Assembly (NCBI GenBank): GCA_910585665.1
Contig: CAJUFI010000074.1
Coordinates: forward strand, 10,984 to 20,402
Direction of reading: 5' to 3'
Length of the DNA: 9,419 nucleotides
From: an uncultured Acetatifactor sp.
GTDB lineage: Bacteria; Bacillota; Clostridia; Lachnospirales; Lachnospiraceae
The notes under the pieces are model-generated. The model was not told the DNA's origin, did no database searches, and was given only the letters and a program-made list of their open reading frames with translations. Shown in pieces: positions 1 to 7,112 of the stretch (position 1 is the first letter of the stretch; every line of letters begins with the position of its first letter). The translations under genes were made by a program, and so were the position numbers.

Positions 1-139
1 CCGCTACCCCAAATCCTGCGCCATGGCCTGAGGGAACCGCTACCCCAAATCCTGCGCCATGGCCTGAGGGAACCGCTACCCCAAATCCTGCTTCCATGGC
101 CTGAGGACAGCCGCTACCCCAAATCCTGCGCCATGGCCA
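1..139. repeat. 36-bp tandem repeat array, four copies, open at left edge
   Basis: Copies begin at 1, 37, 73 and 111. The first two are identical 36-bp units, and the third is 38 bp with small changes (CTTCC in place of CGCC, and GAGGACAG at its end). The fourth matches for about 28 bp and then decays into unique sequence. Each copy contains the palindrome GCCATGGC or its CCATGG core. The fourth copy is the last eight codons and TAG stop of the methyltransferase gene (minus strand, ending M-A-Q-D-L-G-stop), so the array looks like tandem duplication of a gene's 3' end. There are no spacers between units, so it is not a CRISPR array. The array probably continues past position 1. Confidence 0.93.
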
Positions 140-2207
140 GGGGCAGCCGTACAATCTCCATCCGAATGCACAGCACATTCTCCTCCCGGCGCGGAAGCTT
201 CCCCAGAGCGATAGTAAAGCCCGGATCCTCCGTGGGAAAAACGATGCTGGGGCAGTTCCTGTCCCCTTTCTTCCCCGGAAAAGCGATGCGCCCGTTGGCA
301 CGGAGAACCTTCCGCCCGTACAGCGCCACCGGCTCCCCGTTCCAAGCCACTTCCTGTATCTTCACCGCGCAGGGCGCGAAAGCCGGATCCACCCGCAGCT
401 GCTTCACGTCACCGGCCACCCGAAGCTCCAGCGCGATCCGGTTCTCCCCCTCATAAGCGTCTTTCACGAAATAGGAACCTTCCTCCGCAAACCCCTCGCC
501 TTTGTCCTCATAGATCTGAACCCGGTTGATCTGTGCGGAATCCTCATACTTGTCGATCCAGTCCAGGGGAGCGGTCACTTTCCCCCCTATCCTGTCCCGC
601 AGCTGACACATGGCCAGCCTGTCTCCCGTGACAAAACGCTGGAACGCCTGCTCCGCCGCCCGATACTTCTGCGCCTCCTCCTCCGTGACGGCAATCTCCC
701 TCTGCGCCCGGCTAAGCTGCAGCCGCTCCCGCTTCCCGTCCTCCAGCAGATAACAATAGAGCGCCCGGAAAGCCAGTTCCTTGGTCTCCACGGGCTTCCC
801 GAATGTCCACTCGTAGTCAATCAGCGTCCACCTGTCCCCATCCACCAGGACATTGGAAAAAATCGGGTCGAAATCCGCCGCCGGATATTCGCTGTTGTAC
901 CCCACGCGGTCAATATATTCCCGAAAATACCTGTAAAATCCCTCTATGTCCCCTTTTTCCAGGCACCCGTCCATCAGTTCCGCCAGGGAAGTCCCCCTGA
1001 CGAACGCGAACCGCGCCCACAAATCCTCTCCCTGCTCTTCCAGGCAGCAGGCATTGATGTCCAGACGGCCGCCCCGGTACCTTTCCCGGAGCTGTTCAAA
1101 GGATGCCGCCATCCCCCTCACATGCTCCCGGGCTTCTCTGCTCAGGGGGCATTTCCTCACGAAGGCCGCGCCCTCCTCATCTATGGCAATCTCCGTCCTG
1201 ACCGCATACTCCGGCGCACGGTCATTGGAATATTTCACATATTTGATGTCAAAGCCCTTTCCGATCACCGCCAGGTAAGAATTGGAGAACAGGGGGAACA
1301 GCCCCTCCTCCATGAGCCCGTCGAAAGCGCTCTTTTCATCAAAAAGCAGCATCCTGTCCCTGTCGAAATTTCGTATATTATCAGACAGTTCTCCCTTTCC
1401 CGGCAGATAGGCATCGCTGTAGAGCATCTTCATGAATTTATAGTCCGGATAGGGATAATAGAAGTGATACTCCTCCACCCCGCAGCTTCGGAATATCTGC
1501 TCCAGCCCGTTTCTGCCGAAAGTCCTGGCCCCTTTCCTGTCCTGATAGTTCTCTATGCCGGAAAAATATGTCCCCAGATGGTCCTCCCTGCATCCGGCGA
1601 AGTATTTCAGCCCATACTTGTTCTCTATGGCAATCAGCAGGCGGCCCTCCTCTGCCAGGTGGGGCAGAAGAATCTTCAGGTAATCCTCATAGGGGGCCTC
1701 GCCTCCGATATAATCCTGGCCGTACTCAAAGACGCCTGTGAGACAGATAAAGTCGAAATCTTTCGGCAGCTTCGGCTCTATCTCCCTGAAATTCCCCACA
1801 TGGATGGTGATATTGCCGCATTCCCTGTGCCGGTAGGCGTTGATCAGGCTGCGCTTCCTGGAAAGCTCCACGCAGGTCACGGAGCCCGCCTTTTCCGACA
1901 GCACTCCCGTGATCGCGCCGCATCCGCTCCCCACCTCCAGGACCCTGGCGCTCTTTCCCGCCGGAAAAGGGACCCAGTCCAGGATATTCCCCCGCAGAGG
2001 CGACAGATGGTACAGGATGGGCCAGCTGTTCCTCTCTTCTATTACATCCGCATAGTCAGACGGAGGCCTGTGCTTCACGATTTCCAGCAGCTCGTCCTCC
2101 ACATCCCCATCGCAGTACAGATCCTCCCCGGAGTAGTCGCTGTAGTCCAGTTTTACCTTCCCGATTTCTTCTATCTTATTTTTTTTCAGATTTTCGTTTT
2201 GTCCCAA
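114..2207 (-). CDS. SAM-dependent methyltransferase fused to kinase-like domain, polysaccharide modification
   Basis: A 697-residue protein with no signal peptide or membrane helix, so probably cytoplasmic. Residues about 55-250 form a class I methyltransferase domain, with the SAM-binding motif VLEVGSGCG at 89-97 and an acidic residue at E114 (CVELS). Residues about 335-500 resemble the aminoglycoside phosphotransferase/choline kinase fold: a candidate nucleotide lysine at K352, a catalytic-loop-like D447 with N452 five residues on, and a metal-binding-like D464 (LIDYEW). The rest, from about 560, is probably beta-rich and resembles modules appended to surface-glycan enzymes; this part is a weak call. 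Translation starts at TTG (2205-2207), seven bases after AAGGA; an in-frame TAG eight codons upstream excludes a longer start. Methyltransferase plus kinase recalls WbdD, the terminator of ABC-exported O-antigens, and the exporter genes lie just upstream. Function by analogy only. The stop codon lies in a 36-bp repeat. Confidence 0.82.
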   Translation of the reverse strand: MGQNENLKKNKIEEIGKVKLDYSDYSGEDLYCDGDVEDELLEIVKHRPPSDYADVIEERNSWPILYHLSPLRGNILDWVPFPAGKSARVLEVGSGCGAITGVLSEKAGSVTCVELSRKRSLINAYRHRECGNITIHVGNFREIEPKLPKDFDFICLTGVFEYGQDYIGGEAPYEDYLKILLPHLAEEGRLLIAIENKYGLKYFAGCREDHLGTYFSGIENYQDRKGARTFGRNGLEQIFRSCGVEEYHFYYPYPDYKFMKMLYSDAYLPGKGELSDNIRNFDRDRMLLFDEKSAFDGLMEEGLFPLFSNSYLAVIGKGFDIKYVKYSNDRAPEYAVRTEIAIDEEGAAFVRKCPLSREAREHVRGMAASFEQLRERYRGGRLDINACCLEEQGEDLWARFAFVRGTSLAELMDGCLEKGDIEGFYRYFREYIDRVGYNSEYPAADFDPIFSNVLVDGDRWTLIDYEWTFGKPVETKELAFRALYCYLLEDGKRERLQLSRAQREIAVTEEEAQKYRAAEQAFQRFVTGDRLAMCQLRDRIGGKVTAPLDWIDKYEDSAQINRVQIYEDKGEGFAEEGSYFVKDAYEGENRIALELRVAGDVKQLRVDPAFAPCAVKIQEVAWNGEPVALYGRKVLRANGRIAFPGKKGDRNCPSIVFPTEDPGFTIALGKLPRREENVLCIRMEIVRLPLAMAQDLG

Positions 2208-2470
2208 ATCTTTTTCCTTTTTCTGCTATTCTTCCTCTTCCGAGTGCGCTCCTTTTATCTGGTTCTCTTCCTAAAATATTAAGCCGCTCCCTCCTCCACG
2301 CCTCCAGTGCCCCGATGCATGAATCCTTGCACCGGTGTACGAGCCTCCACAGCCTTCGTGGTCCTCACGCTTTCGTCTGGCCTGAAGCCCCTTCTTTCCG
2401 CCTAGCCGCCCTTCTCATCCGGCAGTCCCGGGGCCTTTGTCCTTCTCCGGCACTGTCCCTGGGCGGCTTT
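2208..2470. other. 263-bp intergenic spacer with no supported gene
   Basis: This separates the ABC ATPase stop from the methyltransferase start. I see no convincing ORF on either strand, no hairpin followed by a T-run that would make an intrinsic terminator, and no clear -35/-10 pair. The minus strand has an AT-rich TTAATATTTTA stretch (about 2269-2279) that could be a weak -10 element, but nothing resembles TTGACA at the right distance. An 8-bp palindrome CACCGGTG lies near 2333-2340. Between these points the sequence is GC-rich, which is unusual for an untranslated spacer. It may be a leader or a decayed coding fragment; neither can be shown. Confidence 0.5.
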
Positions 2471-3811
2471 TCAAGAGTCCTCCGTCTGCGCTCCGGGAGC
2501 GTCCGCCACCTTTACCACAGATTCCATGTCATAGTACCCCACCGTATTCTTGTCCGAGACCACAGTGACGTCCAGGGCATCGTAGAGCCTGTGGTATACC
2601 TCAAAGGCATCGCCGTTGTATCCCGTGACCCCCAGGGAGAGCAGGTACTCCCCGCCCTGGAGGCTCATCTTCTGGGTGAAGGTGATGTCCTTCACCTGGC
2701 CCGGCTCCGCGCTCTCCAGGAAGGCCTTCTCCACCATGGAATTGGTCCCGGTAATCTCCGTGCCCATGACATTCTTAAAGGTAAAGGCAAAAATCGGCGC
2801 CGGGACATGCTCCAGAAAGCGCACCCGCATATGCAGGGTGAAGACGCTCCCCTTGATCACGGCAGTGGTCCTTATCCCCCTGTCGTCCGTCAGATAATAT
2901 TCCACAATCCGGGCTTGCCCCGTGCCGTACTCCAGTGTCTCCGGATTAACGCCCGCAGCCGCCGTCTCCCGGTCCTCCCCGGCGGCCCGCTTGCGCTTCA
3001 CGTCCTCCAGGAACTCCACATGCTCCTGATTGCCGGGTATCTCATACTGCCCCACCAAGACCTGTTTGTAAGCGTCTATCATCTCCTTGGGCGCGCCCTC
3101 TCCCAGCAGCTGGCCTTTGTTCAGCAGAAAGACCCGGTCGCAGTATTTGCTGATGACGCTCAGGTCATGGCTGACGAACACGATGGTCTTGCCCATCTTT
3201 TTAAATTCCTCGAATTTATGGTAGCACTTTGCCTGAAAGAACACATCCCCCACGGAGAGGGCCTCGTCCACAATCAGGATCTCCGGCTCGATGTTGATGG
3301 CCACCGCAAAAGCCAGCCGCACGAACATGCCGCTGGAATAGGTCTTCACCGGCTGTTTCACATAGTCTCCGATGTCGGCAAATTCCAGGATGGCAGGCAG
3401 CTTTTCATCAATTTCCCTGTCGGAAAAGCCCATCATGGTGCCGTTCAGATAGACGTTCTCGATTCCGTTGTACTCCTGATTGAATCCGGCTCCCAGCTCC
3501 AGCAGCGCGGAGATGCGCCCGTTCACCGCCACCTCTCCGGCCGTGGGGTTCAGCACGCCCGTGATAATCTTCAGGATGGTGGACTTCCCCGACCCGTTGG
3601 TGCCGATGATGCCCACAGTCTCTCCCCTGTGGATGCACAGGCTCACGCCGTTCAGGGCATAGTGCAGCTTATAGGACTGCTTCCCGCCCAGGCCGAAAGC
3701 GTCCTTCACCCTGTCCCTGGGCTTGTCGTACAGCTTATATCCCTTTACCAGGTCTTTGATCTCTATGGCAGGAAGCTCTGCCTCCTGTAACTTGATATCC
3801 TTATCTTCCAT
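2471..3811 (-). CDS. Wzt/TagH-like ABC transporter ATPase with C-terminal glycan-binding-type domain
   Basis: ATP-hydrolysing subunit of an ABC-2 exporter that moves lipid-linked polysaccharide across the cytoplasmic membrane; the partner is the permease at 5396-6379. Visible motifs: Walker A GTNGSGKST at 70-78, signature YSSGM at 158-162, Walker B EILIVDEAL at 177-185 with catalytic E183, and switch H215 (VSHDL). The ATPase domain ends near residue 250. A linker rich in charged residues follows, then a beta-rich region at about 295-435 matching in size and position the Wzt C-terminal domain that reads the glycan's end modification in O9a-type systems. At 446 residues it is much longer than an ATPase-only TagH/Wzt of about 250. 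It starts 17 bp after the DUF6056-like gene. No good Shine-Dalgarno sits at the right distance: AGGA (3827-3830) is 15 bases away. Translation may therefore be coupled to the gene upstream. Confidence 0.93.
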   Translation of the reverse strand: MEDKDIKLQEAELPAIEIKDLVKGYKLYDKPRDRVKDAFGLGGKQSYKLHYALNGVSLCIHRGETVGIIGTNGSGKSTILKIITGVLNPTAGEVAVNGRISALLELGAGFNQEYNGIENVYLNGTMMGFSDREIDEKLPAILEFADIGDYVKQPVKTYSSGMFVRLAFAVAINIEPEILIVDEALSVGDVFFQAKCYHKFEEFKKMGKTIVFVSHDLSVISKYCDRVFLLNKGQLLGEGAPKEMIDAYKQVLVGQYEIPGNQEHVEFLEDVKRKRAAGEDRETAAAGVNPETLEYGTGQARIVEYYLTDDRGIRTTAVIKGSVFTLHMRVRFLEHVPAPIFAFTFKNVMGTEITGTNSMVEKAFLESAEPGQVKDITFTQKMSLQGGEYLLSLGVTGYNGDAFEVYHRLYDALDVTVVSDKNTVGYYDMESVVKVADAPGAQTEDS

Positions 3812-3828
3812 AACCGCGTTTCCACATC

Positions 3829-5371
3829 CTAGTTTTTCGCCTCATCCGTTTCCTGATGCGTACAGATAATAGCCTGCTTGTTGTACCACTTTGCCATAGC
3901 AGCATTCCCTTCATCATTGGGGTCATCGCTCAAATCAACCGTAGCCAGAATCCATGGCCTGAAAACATACGGTTCCACCCTCACCACATCGCCGCCATTT
4001 TTGATTGCTTCGACCCTCTCCTCATACTGTCTGTGGAATTCATTGGCTTCGCCTGTATGCACATAATGATAGGCCGCCCACGAGGAATAATTCTCTTCCT
4101 TTCTGGAATCCATTGCGAAGATTCCCAGCATCAGCATTCCCATGGCAACGAAAAAGACAAACGGTACGCTTTTAGAATCCGTTCCGGTCTCTTCTCTGTT
4201 TTTCCGCTGCTCCAGCTTTTTGCATATCCATCCCAGCCAGTATATCTCATTCACAACCAATAATATCTGATAAGTAATTTTAATCGCATTTACTACCCGT
4301 GCCAGCGCCACCGCACCCGTGACATACAGACTTGAAGTAAAGCCCGTTGCATACAGGCAGATAGACCAGGCCAGCAATATTCCGGGGAAACGGAACCTGC
4401 ATTTGCTGTTTTTCACAATTCTCCACATAATCGGCCCCAGCAAGACCATGACCGCAAGCGTCATCTGCCAGTTGAAAGTCTTCATATAGCGGAAAGCTTC
4501 CAAAAACGAATTCAGCACGGCAGATACTACATCTGTAGTCATGCCGCAGTCTCTGTAGATTGCTCCCCTCACGTCATTTCCCGGCGCCGACACGTTCATA
4601 TAGAACGCAATGCCATAGACAAGCATGGAGGGCAGCATCAGGCAGACACGCTTCCTACGAAGAACGACCCCCTCCAGCGCAAGGATGCTCAAGCCCACCA
4701 GAAGTCCCTGGAGAGAAGCCACATAGTTTGCCCCCCCCGGCAAGCACAGCCCCCAACAATGTCCAGACAATCAACAGGACAGACGACAGCTTTCCCGTGC
4801 CGCTTAGCAGCTTTACCCAGGCAGCAATCAGCAGCAACAGGCAGGCATGCATCCCAATATAGTGAATCCCTGAATTGTACCAGTAAAATCCCCTCTGGGC
4901 ATGATGTATCATCACGACCACCATTGCCGTCACACCGGAGGCCAATATCGTGCCGGATGCTCCGTCTGCCTGCAATACATTTCGGGTCAGCGCTTTTACA
5001 AAAACAAACACTGCAATCGTTAGAATGCCTATCAAAAACAGCGGCCCCCAAAAATAGTATTCCTCACCCCACACAACCGGTACAAATGCCATAAAGAAAA
5101 TGGAAGAAAACGTCCCCTGCCAGGCATGCCACTGTGTCTTCATGCAATAAACCGCACCTTTTAAGGCGCTTTTCAGGCTATGTTCTTCGCTTAGAAAGGA
5201 CTTGACAAAGCCGCCATAGTTATAATCGTCATACCAGGGCGCAGAGTAGAACGCCATCCGAACCAGGGGCACCAGCAGCAATGCAAGCATTATCACTGAA
5301 ATCACTGCCACCAGTCTCACATCCGGTCTCCAAAATATCATCTTCCTTATCTTATCCTTCCGCCCTTTCAT
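3829..5371 (-). pseudogene. DUF6056-like polytopic membrane protein, frameshifted at a G8 run
   Basis: Two overlapping ORFs in different frames (stop at 4655 for the first; stop at 3829-3831 for the second) join into one protein of about 513 residues if one G is removed from the eight-G run at 4731-4738. The junction then reads A-G-G-A-N-Y-V-A-S-L-Q. The protein has multiple hydrophobic helices. Features typical, as I recall, of DUF6056 proteins include a first extracytoplasmic loop with WYDDYNYGG, then WQGTF, later FYWYNSGIHYI, and SAPGND after the junction. The acidic pair in the first loop resembles GT-C glycosyltransferases that use polyprenyl-phosphate sugars, so a role decorating the exported glycan is plausible but inferred. 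The best start is ATG at 5369-5371, seven bases after GGAGG; a GTG at 5393-5395 and an ATG at 5375-5377 are less well placed. GC is visibly lower than in the neighbours. As read, the gene makes a truncated product; a sequencing indel or phase variation could also explain it. Confidence 0.85.
4731..4738 (-). repeat. Homopolymer G8 tract at the frameshift point
   Basis: Eight consecutive C on the plus strand (G on the coding strand) inside the DUF6056-like gene, immediately followed on the coding strand by CAAACTATG. With seven G the two flanking frames join without a stop; with eight the reading frame shifts and ends at 4655. Such a tract is prone to slipped-strand mispairing in cells and to length errors in sequencing. 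Confidence 0.95.
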
Positions 5372-5378
5372 CTTCATC

Positions 5379-5383
5379 CCTCC
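5379..5383 (-). promoter_or_regulatory. Ribosome binding site deciding the DUF6056-like start
   Basis: GGAGG on the minus strand lies seven bases before the ATG at 5371, the usual spacing. It is only one base from the ATG at 5377 and downstream of the GTG at 5395, so it argues for the 5371 start. It sits directly after the permease stop. Confidence 0.75.
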
Positions 5384-5395
5384 GTCCTGATCCAC

Positions 5396-6379
5396 CTACA
5401 GCACATCCGCGAAGTGCACCTTCAGCCGCTTGAAGACCGCCACCCCGATGCCAAACAGCACCACGGTCACGATCCAGAAGTACATCGTGGAAAAAAAGTC
5501 CTCAAAAAACCAGCTCCTCTCATAGATGGCGCTGCGGTAGCCGTTCACGATATACACCAGCGGGTTCAGCTTCAGTATCATCACCCACTCCTTCGGGGCA
5601 GCATCGATGTTCCACAGGATGGGCGAAGCCCATATCCCAATCTGCAGCAGGATGCCGATGATCTGGGTCAGATCCTTGAAGAAGACAACGATGGAACAGG
5701 TGGTATAGCACAGCGCCAGCACGAACATGAACAGGCAGAAGCTGTAATAGGCAAGCTGTATGGTATAAACCGTGGGATAATAGCCGTACAGAGCCGCCAC
5801 CACCAGCAGCACCCCCAGGAAGAACACATGGATGAAAGTGGCGGCGATGATCTTGATGATGGGCAGGATGCTAATCTTGAAGACCACCTTCTTCACCAGG
5901 TAATCGTACTCCTTCATGGCATTGGTCCCATTGTTCAGCGCTTCCGTGAAATAGAACCAGGGCACCAGCCCTGCTGTCAGAAACAGCACAAATGGCACGC
6001 CCTCCGCCCCCCGGCCGGTGCCGCCCATGAGTTTGTCGAACACAATGTAGTACATTGCCACCGTCACCACCGGCTGAGCCAGGGCCCACACCGCTCCCAG
6101 ATAGGAGCCCGCGTAGCGCTTCCTGAAGTCGTTCTTCGCCAGCTTCCAGATTAGATGCCTGCTCTGGTACAGCTCCACCGGAATCGTGGTGAACTTCTCA
6201 TACCATTTGGCGAACACAAGGCAGGCCATGAGAATCATCCCGCAGGAGAGAACCTTTTTCAACAGTTCTTCCCTGGGATCCGCGCTGGGGCCCGGATTCT
6301 GATGCACGATGATGGTTGCCGCCATCAAAAGGCCCATGAGGAAAAATAGGGCGATTCCAGCTTTTTTGCTAATCTTCAT
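5396..6379 (-). CDS. ABC-2 polysaccharide exporter permease with N-terminal two-helix extension
   Basis: Membrane subunit of a Wzm/TagG-type exporter; with the ATPase at 2471-3811 it would translocate lipid-linked glycan. From about residue 70 the sequence follows the family: an amphipathic interface helix (LIWKLAKNDFRKRYAGSYLG, 76-95), then about six membrane helices, a conserved LNPLVYIVNGYR near 271-282 and a charged tail ending in HFADVL. The length of 327 exceeds the usual 255-275 because residues 1-65 add two further hydrophobic segments (about 7-25 and 42-58) joined by a Pro-rich loop. The start is well supported: AGAGGT lies five bases before the ATG at 6379. It begins 27 bp after rfbC; its TAG stop is 24 bp before the preferred DUF6056-like start. 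The permease and ATPase genes are normally adjacent but are separated here. Confidence 0.93.
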   Translation of the reverse strand: MKISKKAGIALFFLMGLLMAATIIVHQNPGPSADPREELLKKVLSCGMILMACLVFAKWYEKFTTIPVELYQSRHLIWKLAKNDFRKRYAGSYLGAVWALAQPVVTVAMYYIVFDKLMGGTGRGAEGVPFVLFLTAGLVPWFYFTEALNNGTNAMKEYDYLVKKVVFKISILPIIKIIAATFIHVFFLGVLLVVAALYGYYPTVYTIQLAYYSFCLFMFVLALCYTTCSIVVFFKDLTQIIGILLQIGIWASPILWNIDAAPKEWVMILKLNPLVYIVNGYRSAIYERSWFFEDFFSTMYFWIVTVVLFGIGVAVFKRLKVHFADVL

Positions 6380-6390
6380 TTGCTACCTCT
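6377..6390 (-). promoter_or_regulatory. Permease ribosome binding site and start
   Basis: The minus-strand 14-mer AGAGGTAGCAAATG covers the ribosome binding site and start codon. The same 14-mer occurs at the GH25 start (8400-8413). It supports the long N-terminus of the permease rather than an internal start. Confidence 0.75.
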
Positions 6391-6406
6391 TATATCCTGC
6401 CTCTTC

Positions 6407-6958
6407 CTACCTCTTAAAACTGTCCAGACCGCCCCAGTTCCTGTCCCGATCCACCATAATCAGCTCCATCCCCTCCGGAATCGGCCATTCGATGCCGATG
6501 GCGGGATCATTGTATACAATCCCCCCTTCATCGCCGGGATGGTAGAAGTCCGTGCATTTATAGCAGAATTCCGCGTAATCCGACAGCACCAGATAGCCGT
6601 GGGCAAAGTTCTTCGGCACGAAAAACTGCTTCTTGTTCTCCTCCGAAAGCAGCACGCCGTACCACTTGCCGAAGGTAGGCGAGCCCTCCCGCAGATCCAC
6701 CGCCACGTCGAACACCTCTCCCCGGATGGCCCGCACCAGCTTGTCCTGGGCATACTCCTTCTGGAAATGAAGCCCCCTTAAGACGCCCCTCCGCCCCGAG
6801 GACTGGTTGTCCTGGACGAACACCTGGGGGATTCCCGCTTCCTTGTAAGCCTCATAGTGATAGGACTCATAAAAATATCCCCGGGCATCCCCGAACACCG
6901 CGGGCGTTATGACCTTCAGCCCCTCTATCCCGCATGTCTCTACTGTAATCTTTCCCAT
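6407..6958 (-). CDS. rfbC: dTDP-4-dehydrorhamnose 3,5-epimerase (RfbC/RmlC)
   Basis: Third enzyme of dTDP-L-rhamnose synthesis, epimerising C3 and C5 of dTDP-4-keto-6-deoxyglucose in the cytoplasm. The 183-residue length is typical. Family motifs are in order: FGDARGYFYESYH near 22-34, the VQDNQSSGRRGVLRGLH stretch ending in catalytic-type H64, FAHGY at 118-122, Y133, and the VDRDRNWGG C-terminus containing D170. H64, Y133 and D170 correspond to the catalytic residues known for RmlC, so it should be active. The ATG at 6958 is preceded by AGAGGGG with seven bases between. It lies downstream of the GH25 gene across a structured 154-bp spacer and 27 bp upstream of the permease, tying sugar-nucleotide supply to export. 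Its product would feed RfbD, which is not in the window. Confidence 0.97.
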   Translation of the reverse strand: MGKITVETCGIEGLKVITPAVFGDARGYFYESYHYEAYKEAGIPQVFVQDNQSSGRRGVLRGLHFQKEYAQDKLVRAIRGEVFDVAVDLREGSPTFGKWYGVLLSEENKKQFFVPKNFAHGYLVLSDYAEFCYKCTDFYHPGDEGGIVYNDPAIGIEWPIPEGMELIMVDRDRNWGGLDSFKR

Positions 6959-6980
6959 CCGTCTACCCCTCTTTCCCTTG

Positions 6981-7047
6981 CTTGCTTCCCCGGACAGTGC
7001 GGGCCGCCGTATTTCTGCCGACAGTCGGCAGCCTGTCCTGGGGCAAG
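6981..7047. other. Nested inverted repeat in the GH25-rfbC spacer
   Basis: An outer imperfect stem pairs CTTGCTTCCCCGGACAG (6981-6997) with CCTGTCCTGGGGCAAG (7032-7047). It encloses a perfect 7-bp hairpin with a 3-base loop, CTGCCGACAGTCGGCAG (7015-7031). No T-run follows on the minus strand, so it does not look like a standard intrinsic terminator. It could be an RNA processing or attenuation element that sets rfbC and exporter expression relative to rfbA and GH25. The rfbC ribosome binding site (6966-6972) lies just outside the outer stem. Confidence 0.55.
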
Positions 7048-7112
7048 ATTCCTATGTTTTTGCGTATTTTTTATTCCGTTCTATCGTCCTTCTTTCGCGC
7101 GGGCACTCCCCG

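Noticed and set aside
1..113. Tiny MAQDLG peptides encoded by each 36-bp unit
   Set aside because: Six codons without ribosome binding sites; they are copies of a gene end rather than genes.
1..139. CRISPR array suggested by 36-bp repeat length
   Set aside because: Units are directly adjacent with no spacers, and one copy is the coding end of a gene.
1122..2282. Plus-strand ORF (386 residues) opposite the methyltransferase
   Set aside because: It is antisense to the clear SAM-binding domain, has no recognisable motif, and its hydrophobic C-terminus arises from the reverse complement of Lys/Glu-rich codons.
2315..3790. Long plus-strand ORF (491 residues) opposite the ABC ATPase
   Set aside because: It is antisense to a gene with complete Walker and signature motifs. 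Its translation is rich in His, Gln and Arg with no recognisable domain, as expected for a shadow frame in GC-rich DNA.
3829..4770. Independent 313-residue gene starting at the ATG at 4770
   Set aside because: The first residues (MSGHCWGLCL) are an out-of-frame reading of the upstream gene, there is no ribosome binding site, and the protein continues the upstream half after removal of one G.
5372..5395. GTG start at 5393-5395 directly after the permease stop
   Set aside because: It has no suitably placed ribosome binding site, whereas GGAGG is correctly spaced for the ATG at 5371.
7015..7031. Intrinsic terminator after the GH25 gene
   Set aside because: The hairpin is strong, but no U-tract follows it on the transcribed strand, and the next gene belongs to the same pathway.
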